This document shows, one piece after another, positions 31,708 to 40,148 of a stretch of 47,863 bases of DNA. Within the stretch, counting starts at the first letter, position 1, and each line of letters opens with the position of its first letter. The stretch comes from Gemmatimonadota bacterium (GTDB lineage: Bacteria > Gemmatimonadota > Gemmatimonadetes > Gemmatimonadales > GWC2-71-9). The translations under genes and the position numbers were made by a program. The notes below the pieces were generated by a model, which was given only the letters and a program-made list of their open reading frames with translations, had not been told where the DNA came from and did no database searches. The DNA lies in NCBI GenBank assembly GCA_003221035.1, contig QHUB01000043.1:1-47863 (forward strand), in the 5' to 3' direction.

Positions 31708-32709
31708 TCAACCAGACGGTTGATCTCCGCCCCGATTCTTGAGTCGACGCAACTCGTCCTCGATTTCCGTCGAGGTCCCGAGCGTCCCGTCGGCGATATC
31801 AGCGATCTCCTCCGCTTCCCTCCATTGCCGTTCGAGCTCTGCGATCTCCGCCCGCTCGTCCATCGCCATCTCGAGCGCCAGCCCGCGTTCGGGGCGCAGC
31901 GAGCGCAGCGTCAGCTCGCGGCGCGCGATGTCCCTCACGAGATGATCGGCGCCGCCGACATGATCGACCTCGCGCGCGGCGTCTTCGGCCTTCCGGCGGC
32001 CTCCACGGTCGAGATTCAGAAACGTCAGCCCCTGTCGAAGAACCTGAACGGCATCCTGCCCCGTGAGCTGCGCGGCTTCCTGCCGGCAGGTTGGGCAGCT
32101 CAAGAGCACGGCCATGTCTGCATGACGGTCAGGGACGACGCGTGCGTGCTGCACATGCTTGGCGCGCAGCACCATGACGCTGCCGCAATGCGCGCACATT
32201 GGCGGCTCGCTCAGGATGACCCGCCGGCGACCTACCATGCCGACGTAGATCCGGTCGACGATGCGATGGACATTCCAGACGATGACACCGAATCCGCCGC
32301 CCGCCGCGACGTTCGCGGCGATGCCGAGTCCAATCGCGGCGATGGTGAGGGGAACGACCACCTTCATCCGTTCGCGCTGCCGGTTGCGCAGTCGCTCGCC
32401 GTAGCGCCAGGTCGCGAGCTCGACGCGCGGCGGTTTGCCGACGCGCACGAAGTCGTAGCGTTCCCAGCGAATCAGGGCGACCTGATCAGTGGATGCGGCG
32501 ATGCGTCCCTGACCGGCAGCGCGCGCCACGGCTTCGATGCGTTCGAGTCGGTCGTCAAACGGGGTGAGATTCCAGCGAGTGCAGCGGGGACAGACGACCC
32601 AGAGCCGACCCTTCCACTCATCGAACGCGATGCGCCGGCCGACACCGAGGCCCGAAGGTCCGCCATCTCCGTCAAATGCGGCATTACAGAACGCGCAACT
32701 GCTGAACAT
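31708..32709 (-). CDS. Membrane protein with two split zinc ribbons, unknown function
   Basis: 333 aa. Four CxxC pairs stand out: Cys5/Cys8 and Cys40/Cys43 near the N-terminus, Cys172/Cys175 and Cys205/Cys208 in the middle, giving two separate zinc-ribbon-like sites. Between them is a hydrophobic stretch (MKVVVPLTIAAIGLGIAANV and GVIVWNVHRIV, about 115-150). The C-terminal third is charged and helical (RAEIAELERQWREAEEIAD), probably coiled coil. I do not recognise the family. ATG 32709 lies 3 bp after the FAD oxidoreductase stop, so the two are probably co-transcribed. Confidence 0.65.
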   Translation of the reverse strand: MFSSCAFCNAAFDGDGGPSGLGVGRRIAFDEWKGRLWVVCPRCTRWNLTPFDDRLERIEAVARAAGQGRIAASTDQVALIRWERYDFVRVGKPPRVELATWRYGERLRNRQRERMKVVVPLTIAAIGLGIAANVAAGGGFGVIVWNVHRIVDRIYVGMVGRRRVILSEPPMCAHCGSVMVLRAKHVQHARVVPDRHADMAVLLSCPTCRQEAAQLTGQDAVQVLRQGLTFLNLDRGGRRKAEDAAREVDHVGGADHLVRDIARRELTLRSLRPERGLALEMAMDERAEIAELERQWREAEEIADIADGTLGTSTEIEDELRRLKNRGGDQPSG

Positions 32710-32712
32710 GGC

Positions 32713-33819
32713 CTAGGAAGTAAAGCGCTCCGGGGCTAACGATGCAATCTCCACCTCTGATGCACCCGTCGCGACGAGACTGGCGATGATCTCGCCCGTG
32801 AGGCCGGCGAGCAGCACGCCGTTGCGGCCGTGGCCGGTCGCGTACCAGAGACCGCGCACGTCGGGGTCCGGTCCCACGATGGGACGCCCATCCGGCGTGA
32901 GCGGCCGCAGACCGGCCCAGGTGCGCGTCGGTTGGGCCGGGAGTTGAGGGATGATGCGCCTGGCTGAGGCCGTGATTTCGGCGATGCCGGCCGGTGTTAC
33001 GCTGCCGTCGAAGCCCACGCGTTCCATGGTGCTGCCGAAAATTGCCTCGCCGCTGCGTGCCAGCACGTAGCCGTGGTCATAGTAGAGGACTGTCCGCGGC
33101 ATGTTTTCGGGCCACGGCGCGGCTGCCATCTGGCCGCGCACCGGTTCGACCGGAAGGTGTCGCGGCAGATGATCGATTTGTGTCGACCAGGCTCCGGCGG
33201 CGATGACCACGTGTTCGGCTCTGATCTTGCCGGCGGGAATCTCGGCGCCCGTCACTCGCCCGAGAATTTTGTGAATGCGATTCACGCGTGTGGAAAACGT
33301 CCTCGCGCCGAGGCGCTGGGCATCCGCTCGCAGCGCCCGGGTCAGGGCAGGGGCGTCGACCGCGCCGTCTTCTGGCGCGAACATGGCGCCGAGACAGGGG
33401 GCGGCCGCGGGAAAACGTTCCGCAACGTCGGCGGCTTCGAGCCAGTCGCAGCGCAGGCCGGCCTGCCGCTGATCGGCCACGGCTTCCCGCAACCGCTCGG
33501 CTTCGGCATCGTCGAACGCGAGTGACGCGATGCCTTCGCGCCAGAGACCAATGTCGATCCCGGTGGCGTCCGCGAGTGCAACACCGAGTATCTCGTAGAG
33601 GTCGCGGCCGCGCAGGCCCAACGCGCGCAGCGCTTCGTCCGTCCGCTCGATTTGCGGTCCCAGAATCCCCGCGGAAGCCGCCGAGGCGGCGGCGGGATCG
33701 GGTCCAGGCTCGCAGATCGCGACCTTCAGGCCGCGCAGCGCGAGCGCGCGCGCGCAGGCGGCGCCGATGATGCCGCCGCCCACGACCAGTACTTCACACG
33801 ACGAAACTTTGTGCGACAT
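32713..33819 (-). CDS. FAD-dependent amino-acid oxidase-like protein (ThiO/DAO type)
   Basis: 368 aa. The N-terminal dinucleotide motif VLVVGGGIIGAACARALALRG and the DAO-fold segments RAEHVVIAAGAWSTQ, PVEPVRGQMAA, RTWAGLRPLTPDGRPIVGP and LWYATGHGRNGVLLA are typical of glycine oxidase/ThiO and related D-amino-acid oxidases. It should oxidise a small amine or amino acid with FAD. No thiamine gene is adjacent, so a ThiO role is not supported by context. ATG 33819 is the start. The divergent small membrane-protein gene starts 43 bp away. Confidence 0.85.
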   Translation of the reverse strand: MSHKVSSCEVLVVGGGIIGAACARALALRGLKVAICEPGPDPAAASAASAGILGPQIERTDEALRALGLRGRDLYEILGVALADATGIDIGLWREGIASLAFDDAEAERLREAVADQRQAGLRCDWLEAADVAERFPAAAPCLGAMFAPEDGAVDAPALTRALRADAQRLGARTFSTRVNRIHKILGRVTGAEIPAGKIRAEHVVIAAGAWSTQIDHLPRHLPVEPVRGQMAAAPWPENMPRTVLYYDHGYVLARSGEAIFGSTMERVGFDGSVTPAGIAEITASARRIIPQLPAQPTRTWAGLRPLTPDGRPIVGPDPDVRGLWYATGHGRNGVLLAGLTGEIIASLVATGASEVEIASLAPERFTS

Positions 33820-33862
33820 TTAGGCGTACGCTGCACACGCACCGGGCAACACGGAGGAAATC

Positions 33863-34078
33863 ATGTTCCGGAGCATTTTGGGGTTCGCAATTCTCGCCGT
33901 ACTCGCCTGGCTCGGCCTGAAGCTGGTGTTCGGCATTCTGGGCAGCCTGGTCGGCCTCGCGATGACGATTCTCTGGCTCGCGTTTCTCGGCTTCGTGGTC
34001 TATCTCGCATTGCGGCTCGTCAGCCCGAGGACCGCGGACCGCATCCGTGACATGATCAAAGGCCGTCCTTCCTCCTAA
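33863..34078 (+). CDS. Small two-helix membrane protein
   Basis: 71 aa. Two hydrophobic helices (ILGFAILAVLAWLGLKLVFGI; LVGLAMTILWLAFLGFVVYLA) are followed by a basic tail (SPRTADRIRDMIKGRPSS). The ribosome site GGAGG (33853-33857) lies five bases before ATG. No family recognised. Its stop TAA overlaps the stop of the convergent lipoprotein gene by four bases. Confidence 0.75.
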   Translation: MFRSILGFAILAVLAWLGLKLVFGILGSLVGLAMTILWLAFLGFVVYLALRLVSPRTADRIRDMIKGRPSS

Positions 34079-34539
34079 GGCTCCCACGGCAACGGCTGGC
34101 TGGAATGAGCGTGCACAATTTTCCAGCGGCCGTTGCTCTGTTTTTCCAGGATGATCGTGGCCCGGCCTGCCTCAGCGCGCCGCGCGGCTGCGTTCGTCCA
34201 GCGATAGTCCACTAACACCCACGCCATACGGCCCTCGACCGTCGCGCTCGCCACGGTCGTCGTCACACGTCCCGAACCGACCGAGATCCCCGCATAGCGC
34301 GGTGCCGCGAGGCGCACGCGCGCGTTCTCGATCACGAGCGCATCCGGCGCGTAGAGCGTGTCGGCGTGCGCGTCGCCGGCTGCATCGAGCGTCAGCGCAA
34401 GCTCCACCATGGACTGCACCTCGTCCGTCCCGCCGCTCGTCGCCGACCCCGCGTTCAGGGCCGTCACGGTGCCGGGTGTAACCGTTCGCGTGACGCACGC
34501 GAGCGAAAGTCCCACGAGCAATGCCAACGGGCGCTGCAT
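34075..34539 (-). CDS. Lipoprotein with an NTF2/SnoaL-like domain
   Basis: 154 aa. MQRPLALLVGLSLAC is a lipoprotein signal peptide (Cys 15). The remainder resembles DUF4440/SnoaL-type folds: VQSMVELALTLDAAGDAHAD, LYAPDALVIENARVR, WVLVDYRWTNAA, ATIILEKQSNGRWKIVHAHS. Such domains bind or modify small molecules; nothing more specific can be said. The frame continues to ATG 34569, which lies within a palindromic repeat; I prefer ATG 34539 because it begins the signal peptide. Overlaps the convergent small membrane gene by four bases. Confidence 0.7.
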   Translation of the reverse strand: MQRPLALLVGLSLACVTRTVTPGTVTALNAGSATSGGTDEVQSMVELALTLDAAGDAHADTLYAPDALVIENARVRLAAPRYAGISVGSGRVTTTVASATVEGRMAWVLVDYRWTNAAARRAEAGRATIILEKQSNGRWKIVHAHSSQPLPWEP

Positions 34540-34556
34540 GCAGATGGTGTTGATGC

Positions 34557-34580
34557 AGGGGCGCAGCATGCTGCGGCCCT
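34557..34580. repeat. 24-bp palindrome, third copy of the GCAGCATGCTGC family
   Basis: AGGGGCGCAGCATGCTGCGGCCCT pairs base i with 69137-i across 34557-34580 with a single mismatched pair (34561/34576). It overlaps the last two bases of the deoxyhypusine-synthase-like gene and lies just before the lipoprotein gene, like the 11393 copy between dnaE and accA. Confidence 0.78.
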
Positions 34581-35535
34581 ACTTCCCCAGTTTCGCCAGC
34601 ACAGCCCACGCGATCATCGGGAACAGAATCTCGTGGTGTCCAGTCAGCTGTATTCCCCGTCCTCCGGCCAGCGTGGGCCGCTCGACCACATTCACCCGCG
34701 GCCGGTAGTGACGCTGCATGTCGCAGTCGCATGCCGTGAAGTTCTTGGGGCGACCGCCGTTCAGGTTGCGCGCAACGGTGAGCGCTTTGAGAAAGACTTC
34801 CGGCATCAGTACCGCGCTGCCGAGGTTCAATACGACGCCCCCGCCGTCGAGATCGGGCAGAATGCCGGCGAGCCGCTTGAAGTCACGATGACTCGTCGCG
34901 CCGATCGCGGCGCCGTCGGCGGTCGGATGCTGATGAATGATCTCGGCCCCAAGCGCCGCGTGCACGGTGACGGGAACGCCGCTGGCCCGGCTCGCCAGCA
35001 GAACCGAGACCTCACGGCCGGGCAGCTCTTTGCGCGCGCTCAAGTACTCCGACAGCGCCTCTCCTGCTCCCTGTTGCGCGTTGGCCCCACGCGCCAACGC
35101 CGCGTTCATCTCGCGTCCGGTTTCCTCTGCCATGCCGAACGTGCCGTCGCCCAACCCGGCCGCCACGTCTTCGCTCGTTCCGCCAAACGCGGCGAGCTCG
35201 AAGTCGTGGATCGCGGCGCTGCCGTTCATGGCGATCGCGGTGATGGCGCGCCGCTCCATCAGGGCGATCAGAAGCGGCCCGAGCCCCACCTTGATCACGT
35301 GTCCGCCCAGCATCGCGACGATGGCGCGCTTGCCCGCCGCGGCCACGATCTGGTCGACGACGTAACGGAGATCCTGCGCCGCCAGGATCGCCGGGAGCGC
35401 GTCGAGGAAAGCGGTGAAGGAGCGATCGGAGGACTGAGGAGGGCGGGCGAGGAGCGAGGCATCGACTTTGTTGGGGCGTTTGGCAACGGGCACTGTCTTG
35501 AGGCGCGAGAAGTCGGCTTCGCGATACTCAGTCAT
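34579..35535 (-). CDS. Deoxyhypusine-synthase-like protein
   Basis: 318 aa. Blocks such as MLGGHVIKVGLGPLLIALME, AIAMNGSAAIHDFELAAFGG, TSEDVAAGLGDGTFGMAEET and LNLGSAVLMPEVFLKAL resemble the NAD-binding deoxyhypusine synthase fold. Bacteria lack the eIF5A substrate, so bacterial members probably act on polyamines or another amine; the substrate cannot be told. ATG 35535 overlaps the stop of the GT2-DUF3108 gene as ATGA, deciding the start against the longer frame to 35721. The 3' end runs into a palindromic repeat. Confidence 0.65.
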   Translation of the reverse strand: MTEYREADFSRLKTVPVAKRPNKVDASLLARPPQSSDRSFTAFLDALPAILAAQDLRYVVDQIVAAAGKRAIVAMLGGHVIKVGLGPLLIALMERRAITAIAMNGSAAIHDFELAAFGGTSEDVAAGLGDGTFGMAEETGREMNAALARGANAQQGAGEALSEYLSARKELPGREVSVLLASRASGVPVTVHAALGAEIIHQHPTADGAAIGATSHRDFKRLAGILPDLDGGGVVLNLGSAVLMPEVFLKALTVARNLNGGRPKNFTACDCDMQRHYRPRVNVVERPTLAGGRGIQLTGHHEILFPMIAWAVLAKLGK

Positions 35536-37091
35536 GGCTGAGGCACTCCCGGGACCGCGTAGTCCTTGAGCTTCAGCGTCACCTGACCGAACGAGAAGTT
35601 GGACTGAATGGCGAGGACGATGCGTTGCGGATCGTCCGACAGCCAGATATGGGTCTCCGACTTCTCGGCGAAGATCCCGCGACCCTGCGGAATCCTGGGG
35701 CGGACCACGAGTGCCCTCCACTTCTTTCCGGCCACGCTCACGCGCTCGCGTCCCAGCACCTCGATGATGACGGGATTCCGGTCGGGGCGAAAGTAGCGCG
35801 CGTACTCGTACCGCTTCCCGACCTCGAGCTGCACCGTCCGGATCCAGTAGAGAAAGGCGGCGTCATCGAGCGGCTCGAGCACCGTGGCGAAAGTCGTGTC
35901 CTTGCCTTCCTCTCGATAGAACCCGGAGTCCGGATAGATGTCGTACCGACGCTCGCGATGCTTGTCGCGCTCGTCTTGCACGGTCGAAAAGCGGCGCGAC
36001 CGAAAGTCGTATCGCCCCACCCAGGACTCGATCGTCTGGTCGAGGTGGTACCAGAACGCGCCGCCGGAGATGCGAAACCGGATATGCACCGTCTCGACGC
36101 CATGCACGGTATCGATCCCCATGACTTCCATCGCCGCGCTGCCGACGTTGAACACGCCGTACTTGGCGTTGTACGAGAACCGTTCTCCGACTGGAAAGGT
36201 CACGGCGGGGACGGGGTGCACAGCGGGACGCGTCGGCGCCGGAACGGGGGGAGGCGGGGACGGAGTGCACGTCGGCGGCGTGCCGGTGCATACCGAGTCC
36301 TGCGCCACGGCGCGGTTTGCCAGGCCAAGCAGCGCGAGGACAAGCGTAGCCGTGCCGGTGCCCTTGCGAACCGCGCGGATGAGCGCGCGCGAGCGCCACA
36401 CGGCCAGCAGCTGCTGCCAGGGACTGGACCGCGATGGCCGCTGCTTGAGATCGTAGCGCGCGTCGCTCGAAACCAGCTCGACGCGTCGCGCATGCGCGCC
36501 CAGCCGCGCGAGCAGCTCGGCGTTGGCCGCCCAGCCTTCGGTTGTGAGCAAGGGCGCGTCCGGCGCTCCGCCCCGCGTCGCCTGGCGGAGCACGATGAGA
36601 CGCAAGGCGATGAAGCCGGAGATCGAGTCCCGCACGCCGCTTCCGACGCGCAGCAGCCGGGGCGCCCAGCGCCGCGCCCACCGTGCCGGCCAGGCGCGCA
36701 TCCCCTTCTCACGATGTTGCTCCGCGACGACCAGATCGGAGCCTGACTCCAGCCGCTTTACCATCTCTTCCATCGTCTCCGGCGCGTGCACAAAGTCGGC
36801 GTGCAGCGTGATCGCGCAGTCACGCTTGGGACGATCGGTCCGCTGCAGCGCCACCCGCAGCAGCTCTTCGAGGCTCCGCGCGTACCCCTGGCGGCTTCGG
36901 TGCTTGATGACCGTGAGCGGCAGCACGCGGGCGTACGAGGTCAGGACGTCGGCGCTCCCGTCGGTCGAGGCGTCGTCGCAGGCGATGATCTGGTATTCAC
37001 GCTCGAATGCCGTGAAGACCTGCCGGACTTTCCACAGCACAAGCCCAACAGTGCTGGCCTCGTTATGAACCGGAATGCACACGTAGATCAT
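35532..37091 (-). CDS. Fusion: family 2 glycosyltransferase plus DUF3108 domain
   Basis: 519 aa. Residues 1-235 are a GT2 domain (MIYVCIPVHNEASTVGLVL; IIACDDASTDGSADVL; HADFVHAPETMEEMV). Residues 246-264 are hydrophobic and end in AVAQ, exactly like a signal peptide (TATLVLALLGLANRAVAQD). A Pro-rich spacer follows, then a DUF3108-like all-beta domain (GERFSYNAKYGVFNVGSAAM; FRSRRFSTVQDERDKHRERR; SETHIWLSDDPQRIVLAIQS). DUF3108 proteins are normally separate and periplasmic. No internal ATG or GTG start is seen at the junction, so the fusion looks real unless a frameshift hides one. Coupled to the deoxyhypusine-synthase-like gene. Confidence 0.8.
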   Translation of the reverse strand: MIYVCIPVHNEASTVGLVLWKVRQVFTAFEREYQIIACDDASTDGSADVLTSYARVLPLTVIKHRSRQGYARSLEELLRVALQRTDRPKRDCAITLHADFVHAPETMEEMVKRLESGSDLVVAEQHREKGMRAWPARWARRWAPRLLRVGSGVRDSISGFIALRLIVLRQATRGGAPDAPLLTTEGWAANAELLARLGAHARRVELVSSDARYDLKQRPSRSSPWQQLLAVWRSRALIRAVRKGTGTATLVLALLGLANRAVAQDSVCTGTPPTCTPSPPPPVPAPTRPAVHPVPAVTFPVGERFSYNAKYGVFNVGSAAMEVMGIDTVHGVETVHIRFRISGGAFWYHLDQTIESWVGRYDFRSRRFSTVQDERDKHRERRYDIYPDSGFYREEGKDTTFATVLEPLDDAAFLYWIRTVQLEVGKRYEYARYFRPDRNPVIIEVLGRERVSVAGKKWRALVVRPRIPQGRGIFAEKSETHIWLSDDPQRIVLAIQSNFSFGQVTLKLKDYAVPGVPQP

Positions 37092-37102
37092 GGCCCTGCA
37101 AT

Positions 37103-38134
37103 CTAGAGAAGGCCCCCATAGACGTCCAAGACACCCTGCGCCATGACGTGCGCGGTGAAGCGCGGCGGCAAGGGGATGGCGACCGGGTGGTCGATCGTCT
37201 CGATGACCTTTTGCGCCAGCGCCTCGGGCGCCCCGACAGGAACCAGGGCCTCAGGCGGCAGGATCTCCGGAATACCGCCCGCTGAAGTCGCCACGACCGG
37301 ACGTTCCAGCGCCAACGCATTCAGAATCACGCTGCCGAGACCTTCGCTGCGTGAACAGAGCACGAAAACGCCGGCCGCGGCGATCAGCGCGTCCACACGG
37401 TCGACGTGTCCGATCAAATGCACGCGATCGCTCAGAACCCGGCGCTCGATTTCCCCGGCCAGGGACTCACGGAGCTTGCCGTCGCCCGCGACGACCCAGT
37501 GCAGGTCGGGACGTGTCCCACGCGCATACGCCGCCGCTCTGATCAGCGTGCGGTGATCTTTCTCGCCCGTGAGGGCCGCGGCGTTCACGGCGATCGGCGC
37601 GGACGCCGGGATTCGAAGCTGGCGACGAATGTCGAGCGGCGGCTGCGCCGCCCGACGTACCGCGGTCACGTCAATTCCGTCGGGAACCACCACCACGGCA
37701 TCGTGGGCGATCCCGTCCGCGACCAGCACGCGCTTCACCGCTTCGGAAATCGCGATGATCCGGTCGGGTCGGCGCCAGGCGCCAAATCGGCCGATACGAA
37801 ATTCGACGCGCCGAGTCGCCACCACGGTTCTTCCACTCGCCACAGTCGCGGTGAGAGTCAGTGAATGACTATCGTGGACGTGGACGATGTCCGGCTTAAA
37901 GGCCCCGATGGTACGGCGCAGGTGCCACCAGGCGCGCGGGTCGAGGCCGATGTCCCAGGCGGTGCCGAGCACCTCGATGCCATCGGCTGCCGCGCGTTGC
38001 GCGAGCTCGCTTCCTTGTTTTGTGACGAGTGCCAGCGTGACGTCGCTCTGGCGTGCCAGCTCCTGACACAATAGCCAGACCTGGTTCTGGCCACCGCGCC
38101 AGTCGCGGCCCGAATCGACCTGCAAGACGCGCAT
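37103..38134 (-). CDS. GT-B glycosyltransferase (family 4-like)
   Basis: 343 aa. N-terminal Rossmann-like half starts MRVLQVDSGRDWRGGQNQVW, as in nucleotide-sugar transferases acting on cell-surface glycans. The C-terminal half carries the sugar-nucleotide motif VFVLCSRSEGLGSVILNALA followed by ERPVVATSAGGIPEIL, with the E-x7-E type residues. The acceptor is unknown; the neighbouring GT2 fusion suggests a shared glycolipid or glycan pathway. ATG 38134 lies five bases after a run of G-tracts on the mRNA (see 38139-38169), which could serve as or block the ribosome site. Confidence 0.85.
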   Translation of the reverse strand: MRVLQVDSGRDWRGGQNQVWLLCQELARQSDVTLALVTKQGSELAQRAAADGIEVLGTAWDIGLDPRAWWHLRRTIGAFKPDIVHVHDSHSLTLTATVASGRTVVATRRVEFRIGRFGAWRRPDRIIAISEAVKRVLVADGIAHDAVVVVPDGIDVTAVRRAAQPPLDIRRQLRIPASAPIAVNAAALTGEKDHRTLIRAAAYARGTRPDLHWVVAGDGKLRESLAGEIERRVLSDRVHLIGHVDRVDALIAAAGVFVLCSRSEGLGSVILNALALERPVVATSAGGIPEILPPEALVPVGAPEALAQKVIETIDHPVAIPLPPRFTAHVMAQGVLDVYGGLL

Positions 38135-38138
38135 TGCG

Positions 38139-38169
38139 CCCCCCGCCCCCCCCGGCCCCGGCCCGCCCC
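38139..38169 (-). other. G-quadruplex-forming tract at the glycosyltransferase start
   Basis: On the minus strand five G-runs of 4, 3, 4, 8 and 6 bases are separated by 1-2-nt loops and end five bases before ATG 38134, where the ribosome site should lie. The tract begins right after the histidine-kinase stop codon (38174-38172). Confidence 0.7.
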
Positions 38170-38171
38170 GG

Positions 38172-40148
38172 CTAGGCGGGGACCTTCACGACTCCGGCGA
38201 GTACGCGGCGCAGTGCGTCGAGCTTAAAGGGCTTCTGTAGGAACGGACGGCCCAGCTCTTCGAGAAATTGCAGCGTGTCGCCGCGAACCGTGTCGCCCGT
38301 GGCAAAGATGATCCTATCGGCCACCGTGGGATGCATGCGCGCGAGCGTGTGGAACATCTCGCGACCGCCGAGCCGGGGCATCCGCAGGTCGCAGATGATG
38401 AGGTCGAAGGGCTGCATCAAGGCGCGCTTCAGCGCCTGGCTGCCGTCGTTGGCGACGGCGACCTCATGGCCCCAGCTCTCGAGCGTGGCCTGCATGTAAT
38501 GAAGAATGTGGGGCTCGTCATCTACAACGAGTACCCGCAGGTGTTCGGCCCGTTCGGGGCTACCGCCGCGCGTCGTGGCGTCGGCGTCGCCGGTTCCGGC
38601 CAGGGGACTTAAGCCCGCGCGCACTCCCGTCGGCAATTCGACTGTGAATGTCGCTCCCCGGCCGCTTCCGGCTCCACCGGGGTCTACGATGATGTCGCCG
38701 CCGTGTTCCTTGACGATCCCGAGACAAATCGATAGGCCGAGGCCCGTGCCTTCGCCTTCGGACTTGGTGCTGAAGAAGGGTTCGAACACGCGATGCGCGA
38801 CGGCCTCGGGGATTCCCGGTCCGTTGTCCGAGATGTTTACCGAGAGCCCGTCCGGCTCGCACCGCGTCACGATGTCGATATGGCCGCCGCCGTCCTTATA
38901 TCGTGTGGTCGCGATGGCCTGTGCCGCGTTGTTGATGATGTTGACGAAGACCTGCTTGATCTGGTTCGCGTGGACTTCGACTTCCGGCAAACCGGGCTCG
39001 AAGGTGAGCGTGAGCTCGACGTGTGCCGCGAGGAGCTGGTTCTTCAGCAGTTGGTGCGTCGACTCGAGGATGGGACGAATCGACTGCAGCTGGCGCTCGC
39101 CCTCCTGCCGCCGCGCGAACGACAGCAGGTTGCGCACGATCGCGGAGGCGCGCTCCGCTTCCTGGCGAATCACCGCCAGTGGCTCAGCGAGCCGGGGTGG
39201 CACGTCCGGCGCTTCGCCGAGCAGGTCGCTGAAGCCCACCACCGAAGCGAGCGGGTTGTTGAGATCGTGCGCGACACCGGCGATCAGCTGCCCGATCGCC
39301 GACATCTTTTCAGACTGCAGCAACTGGTCTTGCAGCCGGCGCTTTTCGGTTTGATCCTCGAACAGGAGCACTGTGGCGCCCGGTTCTCCGGCTGGAATCG
39401 CGGTCGCGAGGAGGACGCGGTCGCCCGCGCGGAGCTCCACCGACCCATTCGCACCTTCCGGCGTGAGCAGGCGCGCGATGGACTCGCCCCAGGAGGGCGG
39501 GAGGAGCGTGAGCCAGGGACGTCCGGGGAGCGCCGTCACCGGCAGCTTGATCAGCTCGGCAAACATCCGATTGGCGCGCCGCACCGCCCCCTGGGGACCG
39601 ATGTAACAGATCGCCTGGTTGAACGCGTCAACCGTCTGCTCCCATTCCCGCTTGCCGCTCGACAGCAGCTCGACCAGACGCGCGTTCTCGAGGGCGATGC
39701 CCGCCTGGGCCAGCACCGCGCGCGTAAACACGAGGGCGCCCTCGTCCATCGGATTCTGCGTGTCGCCTTCCATCGCGACAGCGCCAATGGTGCGCGAGAC
39801 CGCGACGATGGGGACGCCCAACCAGCTCGACGGCACGGGCTTCTCCACCGGGACGTCCAGTTCGGCGGCGCGCGCGGCGACCTTGTCGGAAAACACCAGC
39901 GGGCCGCGCCGCAGCGCGAGCTGCAGCAGCGGATCATCGGTGGTCGCGGGACGTGGACCGTTGTGGTAGGTCACGACCAAACGATTGCTGTCGACGTCGA
40001 GCAGCATGACCGACAGCCGTCCCGGCACGAGCTGCTCGGTGAGCACCCGCGCGACGATCTCCACGATGGTGGCCGGTCGAAAGGCCCCCGCGAGCTCCTG
40101 TGACAACGCGGTGAGCCGCGTCAGAATCTCGGCAACCGACCCCTTCAT
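38172..40148 (-). CDS. Soluble hybrid sensor histidine kinase (GAF-PAS-HisKA-HATPase-REC)
   Basis: 658 aa with no membrane segment. Order: GAF-like domain (about 15-160), PAS-like domain (170-275, AICYIGPQGAVRRANRMF), dimerisation/phosphoacceptor helix with His294 in GVAHDLNNPLASVVGF, HATPase (INNAAQAIATT; ISDNGPGIPEAV; GLGLSICLGIVKEHGG), and a C-terminal receiver whose phosphoacceptor is the Asp in DLIICDLRMPRLGG. A DNA-binding output is absent, so the signal must pass to another protein. ATG 40148 overlaps the SCP2-like stop as ATGA, tying the kinase to the upstream lipoprotein/TonB-receptor operon. Confidence 0.92.
   Translation of the reverse strand: MKGSVAEILTRLTALSQELAGAFRPATIVEIVARVLTEQLVPGRLSVMLLDVDSNRLVVTYHNGPRPATTDDPLLQLALRRGPLVFSDKVAARAAELDVPVEKPVPSSWLGVPIVAVSRTIGAVAMEGDTQNPMDEGALVFTRAVLAQAGIALENARLVELLSSGKREWEQTVDAFNQAICYIGPQGAVRRANRMFAELIKLPVTALPGRPWLTLLPPSWGESIARLLTPEGANGSVELRAGDRVLLATAIPAGEPGATVLLFEDQTEKRRLQDQLLQSEKMSAIGQLIAGVAHDLNNPLASVVGFSDLLGEAPDVPPRLAEPLAVIRQEAERASAIVRNLLSFARRQEGERQLQSIRPILESTHQLLKNQLLAAHVELTLTFEPGLPEVEVHANQIKQVFVNIINNAAQAIATTRYKDGGGHIDIVTRCEPDGLSVNISDNGPGIPEAVAHRVFEPFFSTKSEGEGTGLGLSICLGIVKEHGGDIIVDPGGAGSGRGATFTVELPTGVRAGLSPLAGTGDADATTRGGSPERAEHLRVLVVDDEPHILHYMQATLESWGHEVAVANDGSQALKRALMQPFDLIICDLRMPRLGGREMFHTLARMHPTVADRIIFATGDTVRGDTLQFLEELGRPFLQKPFKLDALRRVLAGVVKVPA

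Noticed and set aside
31701-31725. Intrinsic terminator between lipA and the zinc-ribbon gene
   Set aside because: The CAACC/GGTTG stem is followed by an A-run, not a T-run, in the direction of transcription and overlaps the coding end.
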